From Burhinus oedicnemus (lineage: Eukaryota > Chordata > Aves > Charadriiformes > Burhinidae), in contig VFFE01007564.1 in the NCBI GenBank assembly GCA_008921705.1, positions 1 through 64,000 of the forward strand: 64,000 nt of DNA. Direction: 5' to 3'. Positions within the stretch are counted from its first letter, which is position 1. Every line of letters begins with the position of its first letter. A model generated the notes under the pieces. That model was not told the origin of the DNA. It did no database searches and saw only the letters and a program-made list of their open reading frames with translations. This document shows, in pieces, positions 1 through 12,385 of the stretch. A program made the position numbers and the translations under genes.

Positions 1-22
1 AAAAAAAAAAAAAAAAAAAAAA
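1..22. repeat. poly(A) tract at window edge
   Basis: An uninterrupted run of 22 A opens the window and passes into ordinary mixed sequence (AAGAAAGTCAG). It could be the tail of a retroposed copy lying to the left or a simple mononucleotide repeat. The window edge hides which. Confidence 0.9.
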
Positions 23-3000
23 GAAAGTCAGAAAGAAGGACTTAGCGGGTATCAGGATAACGAAATACCAGCTAAGCTGCATGCCTGGCAGCACAACCCA
101 AGGCTGCCGGCCGGCCCCACGTGCTGCGGGGCTGCAGAATGTACAGAATGTCCCGCCATGCCGGGACTGCCGGCTCCTCCGACCCCATCGCGGCAGCCGG
201 ACCCTGCTCATCTTTCACCCTGATGCTGGGACGCTTCCTGGCACCCGGTGAGGCGACACCGGAGCTGTTTTTCCACCCCCTCCTCCTCTCTGTTCTCCCA
301 ATGCAAGCCCACGCTACCAAAGCTTTCTATGTATTTTGGTTTTCATCCGCCGGCAGGGCCACGCCATGGATGCTCAGGGTTTTTGCAAGGCCAGAGCGGG
401 AACGGTGTCACGCAAGGTCAGGGCTCACTGCGGCCATGCCTCTCTGCTGGTGACGTGGGGAAGCTGATAGCCTTCCCTTGGCATCTGCTGCTGGCCACGG
501 GCAGAAGTGGACCCTGGGCTGGATGGACATGGAGGCCTGACCCAGCACCTCTGCTGTAAGACCAATCCCCAGCTACAGCAGGGAGGAGACAGCCCCAAGA
601 TGCGAACCATCCCACTCCTGTCCCATCAGAAGAACACTGAAGGTCCATCTCCAGGCTAGAAGGAGGTACCAACCTTATTCTTATTTGAATTATCACTTGC
701 ATACGTGGGCCCGGCCAACAGCAAGTGGGACTGAGCCGGAATTCTGGGACGGATGCAAGAAATGGGAGATCTACAGAAAAACCCTACAAACATCCCTCTG
801 CTTCTGACATTAACGATGGACTGAACAAAGTGATAGAAAAAGATGAAGTCCTACCCTGGTCCAGATCCAAGGGTCCCTTTGCCTCCAGTGAGTATAAACC
901 CACAACACTCATCCACTCTTGGGTTACCCTTAAATGGGAAGCAGAAACCCTCTGTCTGTTCAACACCTCCCCAGGCACCAATGCAGTGGCAATGGCAACT
1001 CACTCAGTGAAATCCTTGGAGCTGCTACAGGCTACCTTCAGCCTCTACAGCAAACCTTCCCCCAATAACACAGCAACTCTTTCCAGAGTTGGCAGACAAG
1101 GATACCTGGCCAATGTTGACAACACCCTACCAAGCCATGGGCAAACCGGGCAGGGAACACGGCCCACCTGCCAGGCTTAGACAAGTAACAAGCCCCACAG
1201 GGACTCTCCCTACCTGAGCAACCATCATAAGAAGAGCTGACTGCTTCTAATCCCAGTTTCCACACCTACACCTTTGTTGCTCCACTGATCTTTTTTTCCC
1301 CTCACCTGTGAACGTGGGAGACGGACCCACATCCCAAGCCTCCATCCTCACTCACCAACACAGAAGGGAAAGTTTTGGCTCCGCTGCTTTTAGTTACAGG
1401 ACAAGCATCCCACCCAGCACGCACAGGAGGATTTGAACAGAGCACCAACACCTCGCAGGGTAACCCAAAACAAGAGACCCAGGTCAAGGTTCAGGTGTAA
1501 CTTCTCACATCGCTGTTGCCTTTTGGTTTTTCACTGTCTTGCTTTGTTTACGGGCCAAGGAACTCTCTGCAATGGAAGTACAAACCCCAACACTTTCTCC
1601 AGCCCTTCCAGTCTGAAAGACTCCACCCAGACCTGGTCCAACACACCAGCAATGGAGAATCACCCCTGCACGTACAAGCAGAGCTTGCTGACGATGCCAG
1701 CCAGCATTTGCCCTTTAAGCATTTCCATCACAACATGGCTGGCACAGCCAGTGCTTCACAACCACCACAAGAACCTCCTAGCTCTGCAAGGACACACAAA
1801 TATGGGACTTGTTCACGCTTTGACAGGTCCTGGAGATGAGGCAGCGCTGCCAGGTCCTCAGCCGATGACCTGAGGCCCAGGGAATCTGAGAGCTATTCCG
1901 AAAAGAAAGTCCCGAGCAAGTCACTTCTCATTTGTTTCCTATCCTACTCTTTGTCTCGTGCAGCCGAGACAGGTCTGACTCATACCGGGTTTCCGCAGGG
2001 CCTGACACAACAGGTCGACGGACTCGCCTTGAAATAAAACAACAGCCAGCGTGAGGTGACCGTGTCTCTGCCAAGGAGGGCCCAAATTCTAGACAGCCCT
2101 CAAAGGCATAACTCTGAGGGAAATATTTGTTAATGAACTCCTTGCTTATCAGCTCCGTGTAGTCCTGAAGCCTTTATTTTGCCTCTCTTCCAGCTGGAAA
2201 GAAAGTTCATTGAGAATGAAAGCTAGGGAGGAGTGACAGATGCTGCCTGCCTGCATGTGTGAAAAAAACTCTGACAGGCAGAAATAACGCATCTCACGTG
2301 TCTTATGGTGGCAGTGAAGCAATAAATAATCTAATAGACTACTAAGGCTCATAGTAATAATGTTGTGCTCTGTTTTCAGAAGCCACTCCCCACGCCGGAT
2401 GACATCTGCCATGGTATAGATGTTCCTGGAACAGGGAGATATTTTTAAATCTCTCAATGTGGCACAAAACTGTGAGTGTATCAGCCAAAATACCAGCCAC
2501 CATAGCGTTTATATATAGCCTTGCACATACCGTATATAGACGGGAACATAGACAGATACGTGGTATCTAGCAGCATTACAAACAGACATTCTTCTGCTGC
2601 TCTCAGAGCACTTGAGAAGAAACTTCCCAGGTCGCAGCTCTGCCCGTGTCACCCTGCCCCGTGTATCTCTCCATCAGCTCCTGCTCCTCAAGTGTGTTAA
2701 GTGCTGCATCTCAGTTCCTGAGTGTCATCAAAAGTCTGTCCCTCCACCTCCCCATGTGTCCCCTTTGCTACAGGGCACCACAGTGCCCGTGAATAGGTTT
2801 CCCCACTCCCCTGAACACTCCTCTGTACGCGCACCTTCCAAACCAGAACCCGTGGGCCCCAAAACTGCCTCCCTCCTTGCTGAGATAGGTCGTAGGAAGG
2901 GGTGAGAAGATCTTCAAGGCAGTCCCATTCATTCAGGAACGCCTCCAGCTAACATGTACAAACTCTAGGTATGGTTCCTACTAGAGGTAGGAACAAAGAG

Positions 3001-5782
3001 CTGCTCGTAAGAACACAAAAGGATTTGCAAGCTCAAAACTAGCAATAGCTCCCTGCGGAGCACCTGTAATCGCTTCCCAGGAACTCTACTGGCACCCAAG
3101 TTACTGCAGTGGAAAAAGGAAAAATAAAAAATAAATAAATAAAGTAGTGGCTTGAGAAACTGCAATACATTTTCTCACGAGCATCAAACATGCATCAGCA
3201 TTTCAAACAGAACGCCACAGCCTTCAGAACCAGGTTGATGTTTAAGCTCTTGATACAGTTATCTGCCTAATAATAACCCCAAAGAGCACTCCTTGCCTGG
3301 CTGCCTGCCAGACCACATGCAGCCTCTCTGCTCTTTTTTTCTTTCACTTTTTTAAACTTTGTCAGACATGGAAATGTTGACTCTAAGAAATTCAGCCTCT
3401 TCCGTGAAACAGATTGGCTGAGACTTTTTTGTTGTTGAGGAAACCAGGATTTGGGGCCAGGGAGGGGAGACAAAGGGGAAAACTTGTGTATCTTGCCTTC
3501 ACGTGTGCTTTATTTTCTCCTCTGCCAGGAAACAGTGAGAAAGGATCTGACCCCATTGCTGTCAGCTGCGTTGGAAGCGATTGTATCAGCTCCACCTGCT
3601 TAACATGGGTATTATTCAAGACTGCAAGGACAATGATTTGGAGACAAATCAGCAGCGACTGGTGTGTTCCCGAGGGACAAATGCAACACACTCGTGCATG
3701 ACAAGCAATCCACAATAGCGGGACAGTCTCAAGGTTGGGAGGAGGAAGGAAAGCAGGGAGGGCTGAACATCTCCCTGTGTTTGTCTGGGGAAAAAGAGGT
3801 ATTACAAGGAGATCACAGCTTGTTCAAACATTTCAGAGTTTGCTCCACAATAATTACAGCACTCGGGAGCAACAAAAGAACTGCGCCTAGAGATCCAGCA
3901 GCTACGGCTCAGGGAGGAACATCGTGTCCGTGTCAAGCTTTCAAAGTCTTATGAACTGCGAGGAATGCAGCACAGTTCCTTCATATTCAGAGAAGAACAG
4001 CCTTGACAGAGCAGGCTGTGAGGTACCACACTCTGCCATTTACACCTGCTATGGATCGGGCCCCCTGCACCACCAAGCTCAGGTATGGTGTAGACCATTC
4101 CTTGTAACTGGTCTACTTGTGAAAAAGAAAACTTGTGGTGTCAAAATAACAAAGGAGCCTCCAATAAGCATGTGGACAACAGTGCAGCGTGAAGCAGCTG
4201 CTACTGAAGCACCACAAAGGCACTTAAATGGTGTCTTTAAAAGGAAAAGATAAAAGGAAAATGGGGAAAAATGTACCTTTGTATGTTCCAGCACAAGCAG
4301 AAAGCCCCAGGTCAGTGCTGTAGCTAACCAGGAGGGCGACAGCGGTGCTTGCTGCACTCTTTTAAGCTCAGCAAGGCTGTTCTGAGCAGGTGCCCCACTG
4401 TCACCGCTCACCACAGTGCTCTGAAACACCCTCTTGCCTTTTTTTTTTTTTTCTTAAATCAAATTAACTACACGCAAACAGCATCGTGTCCACAGCAGAC
4501 TGCTGGTATGACATCCATGTCACCAGCAAGACACTGCAAAGTTTCAATGGATAGGTCATGTCTGCAAAGATTTTGTCACTGCCTGCTCTGCCTCCACCAC
4601 GTACCCCATTTCCCAGCGGTTTTACTCCGACAACTTCACAGGCTATACCTGCCCCTCTCAACTGCTGTATATACTTAGCTCCATGTAAATATATCCATAT
4701 ACACAATGATGCCCAATCACACTCCACCAAAACAAACACCACCAGGCATCGGACTCTTGTGACCCAAATGGGGCAAGTTTTCATATGAATTTACCACTTT
4801 TGCCCCTACACAATCAGGCAGGTGAAAGCAAGCCGGCAATGACAGAAGGCATCGCCCTTTGCAAACACCTAATAAGCCTAACCGAAAATGCCGAGCCCAG
4901 CACCTTCGGAGTCATCCCCCGCACACCCTGCCAGGGCAGGCAGTTAGAGATGAAAAAGACCCACCGGGAAAGCTCTTCCGTACGAGCTGATATTTTAGCT
5001 ATTAAAGAAGTTTCTGTTTAAACAGACATTAATTGCATACACTCAGGAATTTCTCAGTTTTACCACTTAAAAAACACCCAAAGCCACTTTAAGGCTTTTC
5101 CTTTTTTCTCTCCCACCTTTATTTGCTCTGTAAACACATTTGTGTGTAACATTCAGTTTCTGCAACAGCAGCTTCGAAGCAGAGCAGTACCTACCCAGAC
5201 AGCTCACCGGGGACTGCCAAGCACCCGCATCCTGCCCCAGCCATCATGGGGCACCACAATGCAGAACTCCTCGCAAGACCTTCCTCCAGTCCAGGGTGAA
5301 GTGGAAGATGCCGTTGGTGCCGTTTGTACTACCAGGTAAGATTATCAGGAGTGAGTGCCCACGAGCTCAGCCACCTCCCTCACAGGTTGAATTTGTCCCA
5401 GCAAAACCCTACCTGTTAGCGGTGGGGTTTGTTTATTAAAGCAACGTCGCAAGATTACCAGCGGATCAAGGCCTTGCTCATGGCAGGTGGAAGATGTGCT
5501 ATAACTGCATATACTTTGCAGCCTTTTGACGAGGCCATTGAGGTCAGCCCAGTGATATTTCCCATCCTGCCTGCAGGCAGGTGCCACTTGCCATGCCAGG
5601 CGAGAGTGCTGGATGGGCATCACCTGATGGAAAGAGCCCAGGAGGAGAGCATCCTCCTGTACACTGGCACAATTATGGCGAGCTGCTACAGTAGGGCTGC
5701 CCATAAAGGTGCCCCTGAAGAGCCCAGGAAGAAGGACAGGACAAAGGGGGTCAGGAAACTTGGAGCAATTCTTGGCGTTGCC
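23..5782. other. gene-free flank, no recognisable exon
   Basis: Open frames here are short, overlap on both strands and match no family I know. A small CpG-richer patch lies at about 95-240 (GCCGGCCGG, several CCG/CGG steps), too short for a typical promoter island. An (AAAT)n-like stretch occupies 3113-3144. A GT after CAG at 5335 resembles a splice donor (CCAG|GTAAGA), but the preceding frame is not recognisable and no matching acceptor-exon pair could be shown, so no exon is called. Confidence 0.6.
2105..2470. promoter_or_regulatory. candidate conserved non-coding block
   Basis: This is an AT-rich, low-CpG stretch dense in homeodomain-like TAAT cores and GATA-like TATC cores (TGCTTATCAG near 2143). 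It also holds a short inverted pair, CTGCCTGCCTG near 2242 against CTGACAGGCAG near 2271. The texture resembles vertebrate conserved enhancers. No alignment was possible, so this is a compositional guess only. A 102-residue minus frame across it looks fortuitous. Confidence 0.25.
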
Positions 5783-5830
5783 ATATACGTACATACATAC
5801 GCATACATACAAATGCTTATATGCATATGT
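5783..5830. repeat. degenerate (CATA)n microsatellite
   Basis: Imperfect CATA/TACA tetranucleotides with interspersed G (ACATACATACGCATACATAC) continue into ATGCATATG. The tract abuts the MIR-like relic that follows. Confidence 0.85.
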
Positions 5831-5921
5831 GCACATCTGTGTAGCCTTGGGCAAGTCCCTTAGCCTCCCTCCCTTACTGGTCAGTAAATGGAGGGTAATA
5901 TCACTACCCTAAATATACCTT
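5831..5921 (+). repeat. MIR/CORE-SINE-like relic
   Basis: The segment reads through the MIR core in order: CTGTGTAGCCTTGGGCAAGT, then CCCTTAGCCTCCCT, then GTAAATGGAGGGTAATATCACTACC. In the MIR consensus the corresponding parts are 'gctgtgtgaccttgggcaagt', 'cacttaacctctct' and 'gtaaaatggggataata'. The tRNA-like head is missing or too diverged to see. This is one of the clearest of the ancient SINE relics here; the family name needs a repeat search. Confidence 0.7.
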
Positions 5922-8900
5922 AAAACCCAAGGACTGCAAACAGCTGCCGGCAAGAGAAAGCCCAGCATCTCCATCTTCACCCCATCACTGCAAACAGCAA
6001 GAAACTTCAGCAAGGACACACCACTGAAACGTCTCGTCAGCCCAAGGGAGCAATCAGTGGCACCAGCCCAAAGGGGTTGCTGGCAGATATCCCACGATAC
6101 TTTCTATTATGTCCTTTTATATTGCCTTATGCCTTGCACATCCCTTGGCCTCCCTCCCAGAGAGGAAGGCTGGGAGTTACTCCTCTCGTCAAACAGGTCT
6201 GCTCCATGCCCCGAGCAACATGAAATCCCCTGAGAGCAGCCAGGAATCTCCTTCCCCTCTGAAAGCAGGTCATCTCCACCATGCTCAACCTCGGTCCACC
6301 CAGAAAGTAAGGTCTGAACCAAAACTCAGACCCCCTTTTGCTGGTCTGGCTATGCCATCAACCTACATGCACCAAAAGACACCACCACTAGGTCTAGCAA
6401 AGCAGCCTCTGCAGCATCTCACAGAAGGGGGGCTGGGAGAGGGGAGTCATTTTTGGCAATGAAAATGTAATGGAACATTTTGTATTGATCTATTGTGGAA
6501 TGAGTCATTTTTAGAGTGACTCGCCTCCTCTTCCCCTTGCTTCCCCACCCCCAAATTATGGACTGCAAGAAATGAGCCGAGATAATGTGCAATTTCAGAT
6601 GTTCTAAACTCAGGTTTTTCTCCTGATGGAACAGTGCGCCACGACAGTAGATGGACTGAGCTCCAGAGGAGATGCCCTTCATGTTCCCATGCCTTTTACC
6701 AGCTACAAAGAAGCTGTGTCTAACTAATGGGTACTTAGGAAAGGACTAGAAGGAAGGGGGACTACTTTGGAGAGGAAATGAGGAACCAGAAGGAAGATCT
6801 GGAAATCATCAGCAGTGAAAGGAGACCCAAGAAACAGATGGGGATCAGACATGACCCCCAAAAAAGAGATAGGCAAGGTGGAGAGGGATCAAATCGGGGA
6901 GGGAAAAGGGTCTAGGTGAAGCTACTGCTGCTGCTTCACGAGAACTCTGTGGACTTTCCAGTCTACAGGCACTTGCCAAGGTATAAATGCCAAACACCAC
7001 GGACAACCACCTCCAAAAAAAGAGAGGGGAAAAAAAAAATCAGAGAAAGGTAAATAAGGCTGGTGATGGTAAATTCTTCCTCAACTCCTTCAGTCCCTAG
7101 GGACAAAACAAAACCCCTAAGGTAGCTGCGGAAGTCCCAATGTCTTTTTAGGGAACTGAAAGCTGCATACATAGGAACCAGAAGACCAGTGAGTTTTCCC
7201 ACCTCAGTTCCATGCAAGTTAATACACAAGCACCTTTGCGCAAAGATTACTGCTCTTCTACTGGGGAGTGGGTATGGCACAACATAAACCACTGATCCTA
7301 CCCATATCTCATCAGATGTCTCCGAAGTGCAGCCTGCTGCACTGAAAAACCTACCCATACCATATACATTGATATTAAATATATATATATACACACAGAA
7401 GCCAATCTCTGATTTGCTGTCTAATTCTCTCTAGAGGACTAACCTTGATGGCATTAAGCAGAAGGTGGCAAGTTCCTTATGTGCTTGCCTAGTAAGGTTT
7501 GGCAATGGTGCACACCCAAGATCACCACCCCGCACCCCACCAGACACACGGGGTGTTCGAGCCCAGCCAAGTGATCTTCCGGTGCTGGACTTCAGCCAGG
7601 ACCAGTATTCTCCATTCAGAGAAGAAACTGGTACTTCATACACTGGGAGATGACTAATCCCAGTAGCTGAGTTACAGCATAGCTTTTAACACACAACGAA
7701 GAGACGTTAAGGTCATCTCGACTCTCATCTACAGCATCCCACAGTATCCCCTCCCACAGCTGACTCGTTGCTCTTTTTTTCCTCCTACTTCTTTTCTTGC
7801 TTTCTACCCTCCCCTTCAACCTTCCTTCCTTTCAGGTCTTCTCACCTCCTTCCATACCCATTTACCTTCCTCTGTCTATCCACTCCTCCTGCACCTTAAA
7901 CACCCTTCGCATCAACCACAACTCCCACCTCACAACTCCTTTTCTTCTAGGAATCCGCTTTATCTGGATTTCGATCTCCAGCAATCACCCATGCCCTCCC
8001 TTCCCTGGCCCTCAAGTGCACGTTTGTCTGCCTGCAGACTCTTTAGGACAAGGGCTGTCTGCTTCCCCACTTTAAAGCGCAGTATATGTTTGCGGGGCAG
8101 GTAAATGATAAATAAGCAGTCTCAGCATTTCAGTGTACGTCAGCGTGGGCTCTCTCCACCGAGCACCCTTGGTGTTTGCCTTCCCTCCACCACAAACTAA
8201 TCTACCCATAAGACTTTTTCTTCCTTATCTCTCAGCTACAAGGCTTAAATTTATCAGCATTCTTAAAAAAAACAGTTGAGAAAGAGAGGTGGGGAAACAA
8301 AGAGCCTTTACCAGCTCTGCTCACCCATAAGCTCAAACCCCGAGATGTAGAGGAGCTTGTGGGAGCACTGTGGGGGGAGAACACGGCCAGAAATAACTCA
8401 CTGGGATTATTTCAAACCCCATATGCCTCATTTCTGTTCAGTTTTCAGTGGGTTTCTGGATGAGCAGACATACGTGGCTGTTTGCTGGGGGAACATCTAT
8501 CAAATCTACCTTGATTTCCACCAGCCAAGTGTGTCTCTGCTTCTGGAAGGAGGTTGGAAAAGAGACAAGTGGGCTGTTGAAGTGGAAAGCTGGGGTAAGG
8601 AAAAAAAAAAAAAGTTATGAAGAAAAGATTATCCACAACACATAGGGCATCAAGAGGTGACTAAGAGGCAGACCATATTCCAAGGCGGGGGGGAAAAAAA
8701 CAGTGAAGGCAACACACACATCCCCCCCCATGTCAGAGCTGATCGAATCGGCCGGCTGTTTGGCAACAACACCCATGTGTGATGAGGGATTTGCATAGCG
8801 GGAGTAGCACTTCTCAGGAATCAGTGTGATAAAATACTCATTCAACCAAAAAAAAAATAAAAAAAGAAGAGGGCAAGAGTACTTGCTAGACAGTTCACAG

Positions 8901-9420
8901 AGTTGACACTATCAGCTGGTTCCTTATCTCACGAGAACCTGAGTTGTCTGGGGTTTCCTAATGCCTCAAGTCGCAGCTCTCTGGCCCCTGCACTCCTCCA
9001 CGGCGGGGACTTCACCCCCTGCCTCCCCCTGCTCGCCAGCCCCTCGCCTACACAAGGACATCGCCTCGGTCACTTCGAAACACCCATCTCCAGCACCCTC
9101 CCAGCTTGGAGAAATTCTTCACTGGGAGCGTGCTCGAAAGCCACGTCCTTCTCTGTCCCTACAGTCTTAACAGCCCCTACGAGATTATCTGATGTAGCTT
9201 TCTTACACTCATACATCTCGGCGGAGAATTAGCTGATAACTAACAAAGCACTGCGGGTAGCGCGTGCGTCAGGAAGTGTAAGCGATAACACTGTTATGCT
9301 ATGAGAAACCTCATCCAGACCCTTAGGGAAAAATACAGTTTTTGTTATCGGTTTCATCTGAACTCACCAGCTATCCTCAGACTACCCAGCAAACAGGAAT
9401 GCCTTCAAGTAAATAATTTT
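5922..9420. other. gene-free stretch with simple repeats
   Basis: No supported exon. It holds a (TA)n tract at 7377-7396, A-runs near 7030 and 8600, and a long pyrimidine-rich tract at about 7771-7900 containing CCTTCCTTTCAG|GTC (AG at 7833-7834). That would score as a splice acceptor, but the downstream frame is not recognisable and the tract looks like simple C/T-rich sequence. Confidence 0.55.
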
Positions 9421-9444
9421 GGGGGCGGGGGGGGGGGGGGGGGG
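9421..9444 (+). repeat. poly(G) tract, one C interruption
   Basis: Five G, one C, then eighteen G. It can form quadruplex structures on the plus strand and is prone to length error in sequencing. It follows AATAATTTT directly, with no CpG island context. Confidence 0.95.
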
Positions 9445-12350
9445 ACATTCAAACCACCCTGTGATTAGAGACAGTCATGGCAGGCAAGGCAGTGGGCAAC
9501 ACAAAAGGCGCAATGAAAATAAAGACCAAAAGCTGAGGACAAAGCAGTCACCTAGAAAACAACAGGAGATCACGCAAGAACAAACCAAACCAACAAGCAC
9601 CCCTTCCTGCGCGCTGAATGCACTTTTCTGCGTAGCAGCATTTCACGAGATAGAGATTGACGAGCTGGTGCTTAACGCTGCCCCTGGAGACTTGCCCAGA
9701 AGTTTTTACATTGCTCAGCACCCTGTGCATAAAAGGGCAGCACTGGTGATGCTCCTGGTGAACTCCCGCTGGTCAAGCTGTCTGGCAGGTATAGCTAAAA
9801 AAGCCATTTTTGGAAAATATTGCCTTTTTATAGCTTATCTCAGAGCAGACAGCTGCCTCGCGTCTCTAGAAATAGCAGGATTTAACAGCCATGTTTGCAG
9901 GGACAGATTTTAAAAGTTCCATCTTCTAAGAAACAACCTACACATCCAGAAACAGGAGGCCAGATTTGTTTTGATACTGGAACCCCCTTCCATATGCCAA
10001 GCGTGCCCACGGATTTGCAAAAACCCTGCTCTCAAAATGGGATGTTCATTCAGCAACAGGCGACAAGTAACTTGCGTCTGCCTTCCTATAGAGTCTGTTC
10101 CCAGTGCAATCAGCAGCAAAATAGCACATAATTAGGCTGATATTGCCTTTTGCTGAAAATCACCAGCATTTTATAAGAAAAATAGTAGTGGCGGAGAGCA
10201 TTAAACACTGGAAAAACAAGACTAATAAGTTAAGTAAAAATACCCCGCAGCTACAGCTGATCAGCACCTCTCTGTTGTTCCTTTTCGGAAGGAGGAAGCC
10301 AGGATCAGATCCCAAAACGTTGTTATGATTCGTGCGAGGTGATAAAGACGGAGCCGCGGGCTGAGTTCCCGGGTCGGTCCCACAGCTGCAAATCCCAACC
10401 CTGTGAGTCTGGAGGAGCCTCTTCAGCCACCCCGCCTCCATCGTGTTTGTGAGTGCAACGGGGATAAGCGTTGTTTTCCTACCTTTTAGCAATAACAAGC
10501 TTTTTTTGTTAAAAAGCACTGAATTCCCATGAATTTAACACTGGAAGAGCTTATGCTAAGGATCTAAATGGCTCTGAATGTAACATGCCCCTGCAAAACT
10601 TCAACAGTACCACCTTTACTAGCAACAAGTTGGACCAGTTGTCTACAGCATCTTCCTCATTATTAGATTTATTTATTTATTTAAAACTGAATGAAGGGGT
10701 ACTGAAGACAACAACCTGCTGTGAAATGACCGAAATTCCCATGCAAACAACCCATTAGTAGTGTTCAAATGCAATTTAAATTACTAGTTGTTAAAGTGCT
10801 CCTCAATTTCATGGTAAGTTTCCAAGGAAAATTACATGCTATGTACTATTTAATTGATTGTTTTCTACTTCTTAACATCCATTTATTCCCTCCTCCTGTC
10901 TTTTCCTTAATTTCAAGGGATGATAATGACTTTTCAGGGAGGAAGGGGGAATGGCTAACGGAGTTGAAGAGGGATTTACCTGAAGAACAAGGATGTAGGA
11001 GGGAAGTGGCTGCAGAAACGAGCAGTTTCACTGGAACTCATCCCTGTGATATTTTCGCAGTAGGGGTGTGAGACAGCACAGCACAAGGACTCCTTTCCTC
11101 CCCACCATAGGCAGCCAGGCTTTCAAAACCTGATGTTTCTTTAAAACGTAGTCATCCCTCCCATGGCAAGCGATAAGCAACTGGGGAGCCTTACGCACAG
11201 TTAACTATTAGAAGATGGTGGCAAAGGAACAAGAGCAACTTGTTTCCTCCCCCCAGGCATGCCAGTCCTTGAACCGACACGCTCACTGGAGGCAAACAAG
11301 TTTTTCTCATCTGGGAGATCTCATCCCAAATGCAAATACCTAGTTCACAGGAGCGCGTTCCCCCCTCCAAAGTTGACTGAAGAATGAGGCTGCCAGTGAG
11401 ACCTCCTGCTGCTCGCAACAGCTGTTACACAGGAATGTGTATTATAAACCTAATAACAACAGACATTTCTTAAAAGCCTGCACTCTGCTCAGATCCTAGG
11501 AAGGAGCAGCGGTACGATTAGGTAAGGTGCCATCTGGAAATTCCTGAAGTAACGATATGTGTTGGGATAGTGTCACACACCAGCAACATGCATCAACTTC
11601 ATGAAATACCCAGTCTGACTCGGTTCACCTTTAAGCAACCAATGCAGAAATATTTTGTGCTCAGAAAAGTATGACTTTATTAGAGTGAGATGGATTTCAC
11701 AGTACCACTCGGCACGAGGCTGTGAAGCACCCGCCTGTCTGCAGGACCTGAACATGAACCGTCACGTGGAATCTGGAGATTTGCACTTTTCCCAAATCTG
11801 CCATACCGTGCCTCAGTTTCTACCCCTGCACACCAGGATAACACAGCTTTCCACAGCCTGCAGGCACGATTTAGTGTTTAAGGGCTCTGAAACCTTTGCC
11901 TACAGGAATGCAAAGTATCAGATGTGTAGAGCCATCTAGGCTCGTAACCTTGTCTTGCCTTCATCCCTTCCATGCACACACGTGCTAGCCCCACGCTATC
12001 TGGGGCAGCTTCTCTTCCCGGCTGTGGGGCACGTACACCCAGCCCTTAGTGCGGGCTAAATCCCCTCGCAGCACCCAAGTCACACAGTGACGGCGTCACC
12101 ATTTCGCCACGTCCTCTGCGGTGCCAGCCCTGGATCGATCGGTGCAACAGTCAGGATGAAGGATGGGCTGCGAACCAATCCTCCTTACATGGGAGCTAAA
12201 GCAAATCCTCTGTGTTTAATACATCATTAGAAGTGATTGAGAGAAGCTTAAGAAAGGCAGGCATGGAGCTCTCTGAGCACTCTTGAGGTCCAGTGCCATG
12301 GAAAGCTTCTCAGACTCAAGTGTTTAAAGGGTGACAGGCTGCAGGAGGGG
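9445..12350. other. gene-free stretch, no supported exon
   Basis: The longest plus frame here (9419-9913, 164 codons) starts on TTG inside the poly-G tract and shows no domain, so it is treated as chance. A short (TTTA)n run lies near 10668-10683. Apart from the relic at 11795-11865, nothing else stands out. Confidence 0.55.
11795..11865 (+). repeat. possible MIR-like core fragment
   Basis: CCGTGCCTCAGTTTCTACCC followed by CACCAGGATAACAC matches the MIR core 'tgcctcagtttcc...aaatgggataat' in order. Flanks are too diverged to extend it with confidence. Confidence 0.4.
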
Positions 12351-12385
12351 AAAGAAAGAAAGAAAGAAAATAATAAAAAAAAAAT
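12351..12385. repeat. (AAAG)n and A-rich microsatellite
   Basis: Four to five AAAG units run into AATAATAAAAAAAAAAT. Confidence 0.9.

Noticed and set aside
1400..1460. GGAGGATTTGAACAGAGCACC as a minus-strand B-box, seen here as GGATTTGAAC
   Set aside because: No A-box at suitable spacing and no SINE body.
5140..5340. Possible exon ending at CCAG|GTAAGA
   Set aside because: One good donor alone is weak. The frames before it are unrecognised and no partner exon was found.
9419..9913. 164-codon plus frame with protein-like segments
   Set aside because: Begins on TTG within the poly-G tract, has no known domain, and nothing upstream supports transcription.
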